NCBI RefSeq assembly: GCF_001665875.1
Contig: NZ_LZTA01000025.1
Coordinates: forward strand, 1 to 63,820
Reading direction: 5' to 3'
From: Mycobacterium sp. 852002-40037_SCH5390672
GTDB taxonomy: Bacteria > Actinomycetota > Actinomycetes > Mycobacteriales > Mycobacteriaceae
DNA: 63,820 nucleotides
Shown here: piece after piece, positions 33,751-43,532 of the stretch
Layout: each line of letters starts with the position of its first letter
Position numbering within the stretch: position 1 is the first letter of the stretch
Position numbers and translations under genes: made by a program
The notes under the pieces: generated by a model
Databases searched by the model: none
Told to the model about the DNA's origin: nothing
What the model saw: the letters and a program-made list of their open reading frames with translations, nothing else

Positions 33751-36402
33751 CTAGAACACCAAATCCCCGCCGGGCGGCGCGTCGCGGTGCTCGGTGTGGG
33801 TGATCACCGCGGTCTTCTCCATTTCCACTCCCGACGCCGCCGCCAGCGGCACCTCGAACAGCGTGAAGTCGTAGGGCGCCAGCCCATCACTGGCCTGCAC
33901 CACCGCGGCCCGAAAACCCAGACCGGGCCGGGCGAGCGTGGCCGTATCGATGGCTACCGCGCAGCGGCCCGCGGTCGTCGCCGCGTCGGTGAACACCGAT
34001 CCGTCGAATGGAGCGGCTTGTCCCGGCCGATGGTCGACGACGCCGGCGGCGAACTGCTCGGAGGCGATGTGCTGCCCCATCGCCGGCGCCAATACCGCAC
34101 CCGTCAGCGCGGTGCCCACGCGGTCGTCCTCGGCGAACATCTGCTCGACGCGCTGCCACAGCGCCTCGGCGCCGGTGGAGTGCACTTGCCCGGATGCCAC
34201 CGCCGCCGACCACTGATCCAAACCCGAGCCGGTTTGGAAACCCGGCATGCGATAGAGCATTTCGGGCTCCTCTCGGAGCCGGCCCGCGGCATGGGCGACC
34301 ATCTCCTGCCACGGTTTGGTCAGCCAGCCGAGCGCGTAGAGGCGGCGCTGAATGGCATGCGCCGCGTCGTCGGCCCGCTCCGCACCGGGATCAGCGACCC
34401 CGACCTGGGCGCAGCGCGGTAGCCCGTCGGAAATCAATGGCGCCGCCGATCGCCCCGCAGGGGCGGGTCCAAAGGGCGCGCGCAGCACCGGACCCAGCAC
34501 CCGACACCAGGACAGATATTGGCCGTACGCGGTGGACAGGCGGCTGACATCCTGCAGTGCGGTCTGCAGATTCGCCTGCATCATCTCGAGTTGATTCTGT
34601 TGAGATTTGCGCAGATTCATCAAGGTGAACATGTCACGCTGGGCGAACAGGAACAGGGTCAGTGACACCAGAATGTAGAGCCCGAGCAGTATGCCGCCGG
34701 TGATCAACGTGTATTTCCAGCCGGTGAAGCCGGCGACCGCAAGGCCGACCAGTACGACGAGGACTCCCAGCGTCGCCCAGGTCAGTGTGGCCAGGATGGT
34801 GCTGATGGCTTGTTGGCGGGCGCGCACCCGCTCGTCGATCGAGATCTCGCTGGCCGCCCGTTGAATCTGTTCGGCGATTTGCGCTACCTCGGTACGGGCC
34901 CGTCCCAAGAAGTCGGCCAGGATCGATCCCGCTTGCCACGCATAGCTTTTCGATACGTGCTGCTGCCAGCGCTCCAGCTCGGTCGACGCTCCGCGTGCCT
35001 CCACGCCGGCGGCGGGATCGGAATAGGCGCGTTGCAGCCGCTGGCGCAGGTCGGCGGCGCCGAGCACGTCGGCCGGCTCGAGGTCGCTGACGCCGATCAC
35101 CGCGGCCAGCGACGTCGGGATGGCCGTGAACCGGTCCGCTTGACTGGGTACGACGTCGGCGGCACTGGCCACAACACCGACACCCGCGCCCACTTGGATC
35201 GGGTCGAGCCCCTTCGAGCGGCGTCCGCCGTCGGCGAGGGTGAGTGCGCCGTTGACGAAGTCGGTCCACAGCGAGCTGAGATCTTGTTGGGCCAGCTGCC
35301 CGTTGGCCGCCGATCCGCCGATGGCCGCGTTGAGCGTTTCAGCGCTGCGGCCAAGATCCTGCCAGTCGGCGAGCTGACTGCCGGTGACCACCGAGAACGC
35401 CGATTCGCGGCCGCCGAACACGGTGCCTTGCACGGTTGAGGCCAACACCGCCGATACCGATCCCTTGACCGCCGACAGCCATGCCGACGGCGCGTTGCGC
35501 AGGGCCCCGCCCATGAAGCGGAGGAACATCTTCAGCGCGGCCCAAATCGAAATAGCCTGCGTGGCAACACCGTCGGCACCCATGCGCGGGCTGCGTAGCA
35601 CGTCGCGATGTTTGGTCCACAGCGCCCGGGCCATCGACTGGGCGACCGCCGAAACGTCCTCGACGTAGAGCACCGGCACCTGGCCGCCGTGCGGCAACGG
35701 CAGCCGTCCGGCGGGATCGAACAGTCGCGCCCGCAGCCGTCGTTCCACCTCGGCGGTGTCCAGGCTGCGGTAGAACGCGCGCACCGCGCGCAGCGTCTGG
35801 CCCGGCAGGATTTCCAGGGTGTCGAAGGGGGTCTGCTGCACATCGGCCCACAAACCGGCCACCGCGGCGACCACCGGCGCGGCACGCTGGGCCAGGTCCA
35901 GCGGTTCGGCGAGGTGTCCCCACGGCACCGCGCCCAACCCGGGTGCAGGCGAATCCTCCGGCGCGATAAGCAGGTTGTGCCAGCCTTCCACGACGACAGC
36001 CGAGTCGAGCTGACTGGTTCCGGACCGCCCGCCGGTGAGCAGCATCCGGAGCAGGGTCATCCCCGCGCCCCTGGCGGTGCTGCGCACCACCTGTTCGACG
36101 AACTGCTCGGCGGCCAGGGGCGCCCGCTGTTCGGCCGCAGCATCAAGCGGAACCAATACCGCCACCCGGACCCGGTCGTAACGCTTGGCAGTCAAAACCT
36201 GTTGCAGCACGACACTTTCCGACCTGCCGTCGCGCACCATCGTCGCCGTCGTGGCGGGTCCACGGGCATCGCCGGCATCCACCCAGACGAAGACGCCCAG
36301 CAGTCCCGCGGCCGAATAATCGCACAGGACACCGAGGAGCTCGTCGGTATGCAGGTGAGGTGCCACGATCACGGTGAGCGCAGCGTCGCCGGAAAGACCC
36401 AT
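33751..36402 (-). CDS. large two-helix membrane protein, unknown function
   Basis: An 883-residue protein of unknown family. The N-terminal 530 residues are soluble and helix-rich. Two membrane helices follow at about 534-559 and 563-587, with a short loop, then a predicted coiled stretch (QRDMFTLMNLRKSQQNQLEMM) and a ~280-residue C-terminal soluble part. The close pair of helices makes a hairpin, so both large domains probably face the cytoplasm. This would be a membrane platform for the soluble subunits. It begins at 36402, two bases after the tubulin-like stop. Confidence 0.7.
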   Translation of the reverse strand: MGLSGDAALTVIVAPHLHTDELLGVLCDYSAAGLLGVFVWVDAGDARGPATTATMVRDGRSESVVLQQVLTAKRYDRVRVAVLVPLDAAAEQRAPLAAEQFVEQVVRSTARGAGMTLLRMLLTGGRSGTSQLDSAVVVEGWHNLLIAPEDSPAPGLGAVPWGHLAEPLDLAQRAAPVVAAVAGLWADVQQTPFDTLEILPGQTLRAVRAFYRSLDTAEVERRLRARLFDPAGRLPLPHGGQVPVLYVEDVSAVAQSMARALWTKHRDVLRSPRMGADGVATQAISIWAALKMFLRFMGGALRNAPSAWLSAVKGSVSAVLASTVQGTVFGGRESAFSVVTGSQLADWQDLGRSAETLNAAIGGSAANGQLAQQDLSSLWTDFVNGALTLADGGRRSKGLDPIQVGAGVGVVASAADVVPSQADRFTAIPTSLAAVIGVSDLEPADVLGAADLRQRLQRAYSDPAAGVEARGASTELERWQQHVSKSYAWQAGSILADFLGRARTEVAQIAEQIQRAASEISIDERVRARQQAISTILATLTWATLGVLVVLVGLAVAGFTGWKYTLITGGILLGLYILVSLTLFLFAQRDMFTLMNLRKSQQNQLEMMQANLQTALQDVSRLSTAYGQYLSWCRVLGPVLRAPFGPAPAGRSAAPLISDGLPRCAQVGVADPGAERADDAAHAIQRRLYALGWLTKPWQEMVAHAAGRLREEPEMLYRMPGFQTGSGLDQWSAAVASGQVHSTGAEALWQRVEQMFAEDDRVGTALTGAVLAPAMGQHIASEQFAAGVVDHRPGQAAPFDGSVFTDAATTAGRCAVAIDTATLARPGLGFRAAVVQASDGLAPYDFTLFEVPLAAASGVEMEKTAVITHTEHRDAPPGGDLVF

Positions 36403-36404
36403 GA

Positions 36405-39400
36405 TCAGAACGTCCCACCTTCGGGAATCACCACGGGCGCACCGCCATCGAGCACCGGGCCGCTCGCCGCCGCGCCGGCCGCCAGCGCCTCGGCCTCGTG
36501 CTGGATCAGGTTGATCAGTGCACCGGTGGCCGCGTACACGTCGGGCGCCAGGTCGCGGAACATGGGCGTGTTCGACGCCGTGGTGCGGGTCGGCACCGTG
36601 GTGAACGTCCCACCCGGGGCGGCCCCGGGCATGTCCGCCGGAAGATACTGCGCCGCAACATCACGAATGGTGGTCAACCACTCGACCGCTGCCGCGGCGC
36701 GCGCGTAGGCGGTCTGGGCCTCGGCGATCCCCGGTACCCGAGATTGCAGACCGGGCGTGGTCGAACCCCCGTGCAGGAACTCACGCAACAGTCCCTGCGC
36801 GGACAGCGCGACGATGCCGCTGGCGGGGTCTTGTGAGTGCGCGTCGTAGAGTTCACGCAGCACGCTGTAGGGCCGTAGCGATCGCATCACCGGCGGCTCG
36901 TGCGATTGCGCGATCGCCAGCAGGATCGATTCCAGTACCGCCGGCAACCAGTCGTAGGACGCCTTGAACGCCGACGGCGGCGTCAACAGCGGGTTCGGGA
37001 AGTTCAGCCACTGACCGCTGTCGGCGTCGTAGATCCGCACCGGCTCGGTGAACGGTGACGCCGGGATCTGGATGCGGCCCAGTAGCTGACCGACGAACCA
37101 GCCGCCGGTCATGGTGAATCGCTGCTCATCGGTCATCGGCAGCGACGCCGGCAACGGCCGCGAGCGACGGAACCTCCAGAAGCCGCCCCGGCCGGGCCCC
37201 GCGGTCTGCGCCCACTGCTGGGCGGCGGGCTTGAGCACCGAGTCGAACGCCAGCGGCGAATAGTTGGGATACGAGCCGAAGATGTCGATGCGCGTCACGC
37301 TGTCCTCGTCGGACAGCGACCGCCCGTAGTTGTCCTTCGTCGCCTGGTCAATGCGCGGATTGTTGCGGATGACTTCGAACAGCTCCCGGTCAACCGGTTG
37401 ACCGGCGAACGGAATCTCGGAGAACTTGTAGCGGTACTCGGTATGCTGACCGGGGTGGACGCGCTGCAGCGCCTGGTCGTTGACGCTGGCCAGCGGTCGC
37501 GCCAGCGACAGCGCCTCGGCGAACTTGGTGGCGATGTCGCGCCGGCGCGCCACCAGCTCCGACTCCGACGCTCCCGCACCCTGCACGTAATCGCGCAGCG
37601 ACACCTTGCAGAATTCCGCGAACGACTCTCCGGGCCGCTCGACGTAAAACCGGGCGCGGCGCAACAATTCCACGGGGCGGGTGTGGATGTCGAACTGCGC
37701 GATCGAGGGGACCCGCGCGCGACCGGTCTCCGGGTCGGTGCCCAGCGCCCGGGTGACCCACGTGGCGGTGCGTTCGATCAGCCCGCCGGGTGCGGCCACG
37801 CCGCCGGTGGTCTGCCACTCCCCCAGGATCACCCGCGTGGTCGCCTCCTCGATGGCCGACTGCAACGGAATCATCGCGTTGGCGCCCGCCACCGCCTTCG
37901 GCAGATCGGCCTCGTAGCGTCCCTTGAAGGCGGTCGAATTGATCAGCAGCACTTCGTTGTTCGCCTCGGCGAACCGGCTGGGAACCAGCTCGTCGGCGTC
38001 CGCCGGCCAAGCCGCGTACTGATCGGTGGACAGCCGCGCCAGCCCGACGTCGGTCGGCGGCTCCGAGCGCGCGATCTCCAGTTGGATCATCGCCTCGCTG
38101 AGGCGATCACGCAGCGGCACCAGCATTTCCACGCCCAGCACCCGCATCACGTCGGCGATGCGGGAGGCCGCGTCGGCGAACAGCTGACGGCGCACCGTCG
38201 CGCGGAACCCGTCCACCACCGCCGCCACCACCTGATCGGTGTTGGTCATCACCCCGTGCAGGGATTTCAGCCCGGCGTCCACCTGCGGCGAGATCGCCAC
38301 GATGTCGGGCGGGCCCATGTTGCCCAGCTGCGCAACCCCCGCGGTCAGTTGGTCGTCGATGTGCCGGCGCAGCTGGTCGACGACTTCCCGCGCAAACGGC
38401 AATCCCAGCGAGGCGATGGCCGCGCCGACCGCCTTTTCGAGCCGCTTGGCGAAATCTTGGTGCCACTGAAAAGCCATGGCGTAGGCCGCATCAGCGCACG
38501 CCCTGGTCAACTCGGCGCGCCTGTTGTGCACGGCCTGCCGCATGGTCGGCACCCACTGTTCGGCGGCAACGCCTTCCGGGTTCGGCAGGTGGTTGCGCAG
38601 CTGCCGGTCGATGAGGCCGTTGACCGTGGAGGCGACGGTGTCGGACGTGAAGGCTTCGGTGCCGATCCAGCGCCCGAGTTGAGTCACCCGAGTCTGCTCG
38701 TCGCCGGCGCTGGCCGGCAACCCGAGTTCGCCGCAGAGCGAACCCCATTGGCTGGACAACAGCGAGTCCAGCTGTTCGGTGCTCGATGCGGGATTGCCCT
38801 TCTGCATGTGCCCGTCGAGCAACTTGTCCACGCAGCTGCGGGCCAGCCGCTGGGCGGCGTATTCGGCGTAGCGGTCACGGCCCATGCTCAGGCTGGAGAA
38901 GCCATAGGTGCCCCAGGGCAACACATCCCACGACGAAATGCCCCAACCCAGCAGGTCACGATCGCCCACCGGCGACGCGGTGTTGCCCAGGTCGTAGGCG
39001 ACGAACTGGTCACTGGCCCGGCCGCTCATCATCAGCCCGGCCAAACCACGCGCCAGTCCCCGGTACACCGCGTACTGCGAGCCGTCGCCGAACAGCGTGC
39101 GGTCGGCGCCGATGTAGCGGCCCACCGGGAACACCCGCGCGAACGGAATCGGTTCTCCCTCACCGTGATGGTGGCCCAAGGCGCGCAGGATTCGTACGTC
39201 GTGTTCGCGGGCCGCACCGGATTGGCTGGCCACGATTTCGCCGAGCATCGCCAACGCGTTGGCCCGCACGCCGATGATGGCGCTCTGCGGCAGCGAATCG
39301 AAGATGTCGGGGGTCACCATGAATACGCCCATCAACCGGGGATCCAGACCGGTGACCAAGGTGAGCAGGCGGCATACGTCCAGGGCCATCGACGCGCCCG

Positions 39401-39950
39401 CACCGCCGGCCATCGACGACACCACCAACACCAGGGGTGGTTCGTTGGGGTCGAAGCGGCCCATGCCCGGCACGTCGACCGTCGACATCTCCGACACGGT
39501 CTCGACGCGAAACAGCGTGTCCCACGCGGCCTGCAGCCGAGCGTGAATTTCGGCGGCCTTGCTCAGGGTGATCATCCGCCCGATCGCCCGGTACTGCCCC
39601 GCGCCGGCCGAGATCGGAATCGACACCTCCTGCGGGCTGCGCGGCGCCCAGGTGGCGATGGTGTCCAACGCCGATTCGGCCGCCAGTCGTTGCGACAGCG
39701 CACCATCGAGGACGGCGTAGCTGCTGCCCTGCGGTCCGCACCCGACGTAGCTACCGCCCTGGGCGGGCACGTTCGCCAGGCCCTCCGGACCCGACTCGGC
39801 AGCGCTTGGGACGTCGATGTGGACGAATTGCCAACCGGCTAGCAGCTTTTCGATCCCAGCGGTGTGCAGTTCGGAGCGCAGCTGGTCCATCATCAGGGAC
39901 AGCGTGGCGCCGCCGGAACCGCCGCAGCCCACTACCAGGAATCGTCGCAT
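36405..39950 (-). CDS. tubulin-like protein
   Basis: An 1181-residue soluble protein. Its first residues hold the FtsZ/tubulin-like nucleotide loop VVGCGGSGGAT (residues 6-16). A second glycine-rich loop SSMAGGAGASMALDV at about 178-192 corresponds to the tubulin signature G-G-x-G-(S/T)-G in relaxed form, and SAGAGQYRAIGR lies between. These mark the bacterial tubulin-like group. The C-terminal ~800 residues are unlike FtsZ and mostly helical, with an Arg-rich FRRSRPL stretch. Whether it polymerises is unknown. The ATG at 39950 overlaps the vWA stop by one base (TGATG). The protein is about three times the size of FtsZ. Confidence 0.78.
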   Translation of the reverse strand: MRRFLVVGCGGSGGATLSLMMDQLRSELHTAGIEKLLAGWQFVHIDVPSAAESGPEGLANVPAQGGSYVGCGPQGSSYAVLDGALSQRLAAESALDTIATWAPRSPQEVSIPISAGAGQYRAIGRMITLSKAAEIHARLQAAWDTLFRVETVSEMSTVDVPGMGRFDPNEPPLVLVVSSMAGGAGASMALDVCRLLTLVTGLDPRLMGVFMVTPDIFDSLPQSAIIGVRANALAMLGEIVASQSGAAREHDVRILRALGHHHGEGEPIPFARVFPVGRYIGADRTLFGDGSQYAVYRGLARGLAGLMMSGRASDQFVAYDLGNTASPVGDRDLLGWGISSWDVLPWGTYGFSSLSMGRDRYAEYAAQRLARSCVDKLLDGHMQKGNPASSTEQLDSLLSSQWGSLCGELGLPASAGDEQTRVTQLGRWIGTEAFTSDTVASTVNGLIDRQLRNHLPNPEGVAAEQWVPTMRQAVHNRRAELTRACADAAYAMAFQWHQDFAKRLEKAVGAAIASLGLPFAREVVDQLRRHIDDQLTAGVAQLGNMGPPDIVAISPQVDAGLKSLHGVMTNTDQVVAAVVDGFRATVRRQLFADAASRIADVMRVLGVEMLVPLRDRLSEAMIQLEIARSEPPTDVGLARLSTDQYAAWPADADELVPSRFAEANNEVLLINSTAFKGRYEADLPKAVAGANAMIPLQSAIEEATTRVILGEWQTTGGVAAPGGLIERTATWVTRALGTDPETGRARVPSIAQFDIHTRPVELLRRARFYVERPGESFAEFCKVSLRDYVQGAGASESELVARRRDIATKFAEALSLARPLASVNDQALQRVHPGQHTEYRYKFSEIPFAGQPVDRELFEVIRNNPRIDQATKDNYGRSLSDEDSVTRIDIFGSYPNYSPLAFDSVLKPAAQQWAQTAGPGRGGFWRFRRSRPLPASLPMTDEQRFTMTGGWFVGQLLGRIQIPASPFTEPVRIYDADSGQWLNFPNPLLTPPSAFKASYDWLPAVLESILLAIAQSHEPPVMRSLRPYSVLRELYDAHSQDPASGIVALSAQGLLREFLHGGSTTPGLQSRVPGIAEAQTAYARAAAAVEWLTTIRDVAAQYLPADMPGAAPGGTFTTVPTRTTASNTPMFRDLAPDVYAATGALINLIQHEAEALAAGAAASGPVLDGGAPVVIPEGGTF

Positions 39951-42949
39951 CAGGTGCCCTCTCCGAACGGGTCGAATGGATTTGGGTCAAATCGATAGGA
40001 GGGTTGTGTCGCCTCGGTCGGCGGGAGCCCGGGCGGTTCGCCCTCCTCGCGCTCATCATGCTGATCGCGCTCGTCGTCGTACCGGTAGCCCGCGGCCATC
40101 GTGTCGTCTTGGCGGGGTATCGGTTCGGGTATCGGCCGCTCTTGCGTCTCCGCCTCATTGAAGCCCGGCGGCACCGGTCCCGTCGCGGCGGGTGGCGGTG
40201 GTACGGGTGGCGGCGCGGGCTTCGGAGCGGCAGCGGGCGGCGCTGACGCGGCGGACGCACCCCCGAACGGCGAATCGCCACCGCCGAACGGATCGTTTCC
40301 GACCGGGCCGGCCACGACGCTCGCGGGCGTGTCACCGAACGGGGAAGCCGTCTCACCCGGCGCCGCGAACGGTGCCGTCATGCCCGCCTGCACGGCGCGC
40401 AGGCGCAACCCGGTGAGCAGGTCGGGCAGCCGTTGGGCGATGTCTTCGTAGAGCCGTTCCCGCGCGGTGGTGTCGGTGGTTCCGGCCACCAACAGCAATA
40501 CCTCGGCGGCGTTCTCGGGCCCGTACGGGTTGTGCAGCAGCACCCAGGTGTTGTGCACCGCCAACGGCAGCACCGCGCGCAGGCCGGTTTTGTCCGATCC
40601 GGGTAACTTCGACCCGACGCTGATCAGGCCCTCGGCGTTGACGACCACCTGGCCGGAACCGAATGGGCTGCGCCCCATCACGACCGAGAGATTGATCCCG
40701 GCCACGCAGAGTTGGCGGGTGCCACCAGGCGGCAGCCCGGTCACCGGCTGCACCAGATCGGTGTCGGCCATCGCGAACGGTTCACCGCCGCGTAGCACCG
40801 CGTCGTGCTCGACCTGCACCGGAATTCGCTCGGCCAGTAGCGGATTGTCCGGGATCTTGCTCACCCACCACTTCGAGGCGTACAGCAACGCCAACGGGAT
40901 TCCGGGACCCAGCAGCAGCGCGGCGATGAGCACCAGAATGAAGTTGGTGGTGTTGAGCGGGTTGATCATCGACGCCGTGAAGGCCACCGGCACGGTCTGG
41001 GCGTCGTCGGGGTTGTCGAGCGTCGAAACATGCACGGGCACAGTGCCGTTCAGACCACCGTGACCGTTGTGGTCGGTGCGCAGGGTGACCGACAGCTGCG
41101 CGGTTTCCCCGGCCGGCACCTTCAGACAGTGCTGGCCCGAATTCGTCGGTGAACCCACATGCGGTGTGCCGATGCCGTCGGGTGCGCCCGCCACCGTCGC
41201 GGTATCGGTGTCGCTGATCCAGGCGCAGCCCGGTCCGGTGATGTTCAGCGTCGCGGTCGCCCCCTTGGCTCCCTCGACGGTGCCGAAGTCGATGCGCTCT
41301 CCCGGGGTGGGCAGACCGACCTTGGGCAGAATCTGCACCGGCACATCGACTTCCTGCGGCGACAACTGGGTGCCGGCAATGGGCCCGCCGTTCAGATCGG
41401 TGGTGGACGCGGTGGTGATCACCAGCGACATCCGCAGCGTCGCGTGGCCGGGGGTGGCTTTGGTCAGGTCGGCGTCGACGGGTTTGGCGATGTCATCCTT
41501 GCCGGCCGCCGTCAGCAGTGGAATGGGTGCGGCGCCGTCGGGTGCCAAGGAGGCCGACATGGTGGCCGTGCCCGCCAAGTCGCTCGGGGCCATCGGCTTG
41601 CCTTGTCCGTCGACCAAACCGAAGATCAGGCCCTTGAGGGTCTGTCCGCTGTGCCAGGCGACTTTGTCGCCGCCGGTCAGGGCGGGGAAGATGTCGGTGG
41701 TGATGTGAATGCTGACCTTGGACACCGCGTCGGCGTGCTGGCCGGTGGTGTCGACATAGACGATCGCCCATTGGCCGCTCCAGTGCGGGGCGTTGCCGTT
41801 CTGCAGTGAGATCGTCTGCGCGGACTCGGATTGCCATTGATAGTTCACCGATACGCCGTCCACGTTGACGTTTTGGGCGCCGTCCTTCTTGGGCAGTGGC
41901 AGGATCTGCCCGGTCGGGGAGACGAGGTAGGGCTCGACGCCGGGCACGCCGCCGGAGCCCAGGATGTTGACCTCCTTGATGGACCGGTCCAGCACGAAGT
42001 TGTGCCGCGCCTCCGGGCACACCTTGATCTGGCAGACCCCGCCCTGGTCGGTGACGCCGGGATCCGGGTTGAGGGCGTCGAACGCGAACAGCATGTCGTC
42101 GATGTTGGCGACGGGAAAGAAGTCGCCCGGCACCGGATCGGTGATGGCGCCGCACGCCATACCCTGCAATCCCTTGCCGGTGCTGATCGCCGACATCACG
42201 TTGAAGTCACCGGGAGTCTGCTTGGCGCCCAGCCCGATTCCCAGCATGATGATGTTGCTCGACCGGAGCTGGTCGGCCAGACCGCTCGGGTGGCAGATGG
42301 ATTGCACGGCCTTCTGGGTGGTGTCGGGGATTCCGTTCGGCGAGTCCAGCTTGACCCCGTCGGCGTAGGGCTTGGCGACCGGCCGGGCGGTGAAATCGAT
42401 CATGCCGTCGGAGAACCAGGCGATGGCCTGGCACCGCTGGCCCTTGTTGGCCGCGCCGGCGTGCGTGGTCAGCGCCTGCCGGGCACCGTCGAGGGCCAGC
42501 CAGTAGTCGGTGTCGATGCCGGTGTTCTTCTTGGCGATGGGATCCAGCGACGCGCCGACGCTGTCGGCGCTCGAGCCGGTGAGCTGGGTCCAATCATGTT
42601 CGGGGACATAGGTGTCGGAGAAACCGGCGACCGCGACGTCGAGTTTCGCGTTCACCCGGTCGGCGTACTTGCCCAGCGTCTGCACCAGGTAACGGGCGGC
42701 TTGCACCCGCGCGGCCTGCGGGTCGGTCTGCTGCAGGCTGCTGGACTCGTCGAACAACAACAGCAGATCACCGGTCTTCTGCGAGGCCAGGCACGCCCCG
42801 AACCGGCTCGCCCCCGGCGAGCCGGTCGCCGACGCCACCGGCGCCCAGCCGACGACGTTCAGCACGACGACCAGGGCCGCGGCCGCGGCAACACGCACCA
42901 GCATGGCAATGCCGTTGCGGCCGCGAGATATTCGAGAAGAGTCCGTCAC
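39950..42949 (-). CDS. exported von Willebrand A-domain membrane protein with cytoplasmic NPF tail
   Basis: A 999-residue protein. A signal peptide ends about APVASA (residue 41), and a vWA domain follows with an intact MIDAS motif D67-E-S69-S-S71. Several beta-sandwich segments lead to one membrane helix (FILVLIAALLLGPGIPLALLY). The ~270-residue cytoplasmic tail is Pro-rich and ends in FDPNPFDPFGEGT, with SPFGD and DPFGGGDSPFGG further up. The layout suggests metal-dependent ligand binding outside and partner docking inside. GTG start at 42949 shares one base with the preceding TAG (TAGTG). The long frame extending to 43237 lies in the upstream gene and lacks a start signal. Confidence 0.85.
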   Translation of the reverse strand: MTDSSRISRGRNGIAMLVRVAAAAALVVVLNVVGWAPVASATGSPGASRFGACLASQKTGDLLLLFDESSSLQQTDPQAARVQAARYLVQTLGKYADRVNAKLDVAVAGFSDTYVPEHDWTQLTGSSADSVGASLDPIAKKNTGIDTDYWLALDGARQALTTHAGAANKGQRCQAIAWFSDGMIDFTARPVAKPYADGVKLDSPNGIPDTTQKAVQSICHPSGLADQLRSSNIIMLGIGLGAKQTPGDFNVMSAISTGKGLQGMACGAITDPVPGDFFPVANIDDMLFAFDALNPDPGVTDQGGVCQIKVCPEARHNFVLDRSIKEVNILGSGGVPGVEPYLVSPTGQILPLPKKDGAQNVNVDGVSVNYQWQSESAQTISLQNGNAPHWSGQWAIVYVDTTGQHADAVSKVSIHITTDIFPALTGGDKVAWHSGQTLKGLIFGLVDGQGKPMAPSDLAGTATMSASLAPDGAAPIPLLTAAGKDDIAKPVDADLTKATPGHATLRMSLVITTASTTDLNGGPIAGTQLSPQEVDVPVQILPKVGLPTPGERIDFGTVEGAKGATATLNITGPGCAWISDTDTATVAGAPDGIGTPHVGSPTNSGQHCLKVPAGETAQLSVTLRTDHNGHGGLNGTVPVHVSTLDNPDDAQTVPVAFTASMINPLNTTNFILVLIAALLLGPGIPLALLYASKWWVSKIPDNPLLAERIPVQVEHDAVLRGGEPFAMADTDLVQPVTGLPPGGTRQLCVAGINLSVVMGRSPFGSGQVVVNAEGLISVGSKLPGSDKTGLRAVLPLAVHNTWVLLHNPYGPENAAEVLLLVAGTTDTTARERLYEDIAQRLPDLLTGLRLRAVQAGMTAPFAAPGETASPFGDTPASVVAGPVGNDPFGGGDSPFGGASAASAPPAAAPKPAPPPVPPPPAATGPVPPGFNEAETQERPIPEPIPRQDDTMAAGYRYDDERDQHDEREEGEPPGLPPTEATQPSYRFDPNPFDPFGEGT

Positions 42950-43521
42950 TACAACGTCCCCGCCCACAGCGCGATCTGCCAGGCCCCCACGGCTATCCCG
43001 ACCAGGCAGACGACCAGCACCACCCAGTACAGCGTCGACGTCCAGGTGGGCGCCGAATAGATGGCCTCGGTGCGGCGCCTGGTGTCGACCCGGCTGAAGA
43101 CCGCCAGGGCGCCGATCGCCAGGGGCCCGGCCAACACCCACCCCGCGGCCGCGGCCCCAATCATCGGGCCGCCCAACGCGCTCGTCCCGCCCAGGGCCAC
43201 ACCGGCGATCGCCAGCGCCAGGGCCACCACGAACCACACCAGCGGCGGGCCGGCCGTCGTCAGCGCGCCGATGCCCGCGGGGCTCGCGGTGAGTCGCCCG
43301 AACGCGTCGCGACCGCTAGTCGGGTCGAACGCCGGCGCGCCGGGGCCTGCAAACGCATCGGGGGTTCCCGGGCGCGCCGGGGCGGGTCGTTGGTTGGCCC
43401 ACGGATCGAATCCGCCCGAAGGCGCCCCGCCCTGCCCTTGCACCGGCGGCTGACCGCCGCCGGACGGGGCCTGCTTGCCCGGGCCGAAGTCGCTGAAGTC
43501 GAAGGGGTTTGGCGCGTTCAT
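42949..43521 (-). CDS. three-helix membrane protein with Pro/Gly-rich NPF tail
   Basis: A 190-residue protein. The N-terminal tail (about 1-80) is Gly/Pro/Gln-rich and opens with MNAPNPFDFSDFGPG. Three hydrophobic helices follow. A basic loop (RVDTRRRTE) between helices 2 and 3 should be cytoplasmic, which places the tail in the cytoplasm as well. I recognise no family. Start at 43521. The gene overlaps the vWA gene by one base and follows the septum-formation-like gene by 11 bases. Confidence 0.72.
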   Translation of the reverse strand: MNAPNPFDFSDFGPGKQAPSGGGQPPVQGQGGAPSGGFDPWANQRPAPARPGTPDAFAGPGAPAFDPTSGRDAFGRLTASPAGIGALTTAGPPLVWFVVALALAIAGVALGGTSALGGPMIGAAAAGWVLAGPLAIGALAVFSRVDTRRRTEAIYSAPTWTSTLYWVVLVVCLVGIAVGAWQIALWAGTL

Positions 43522-43532
43522 TGTCGCCGATC

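Noticed and set aside
37398..39842. 814-residue open frame antisense to the tubulin-like gene
   Set aside because: Product is Arg/Gln/His/Gly-rich without recognisable motifs, and the opposite strand carries clear nucleotide-loop motifs with coupled neighbours. Treated as shadow, as are 27320-29071 and 41831-43060 on the plus strand.
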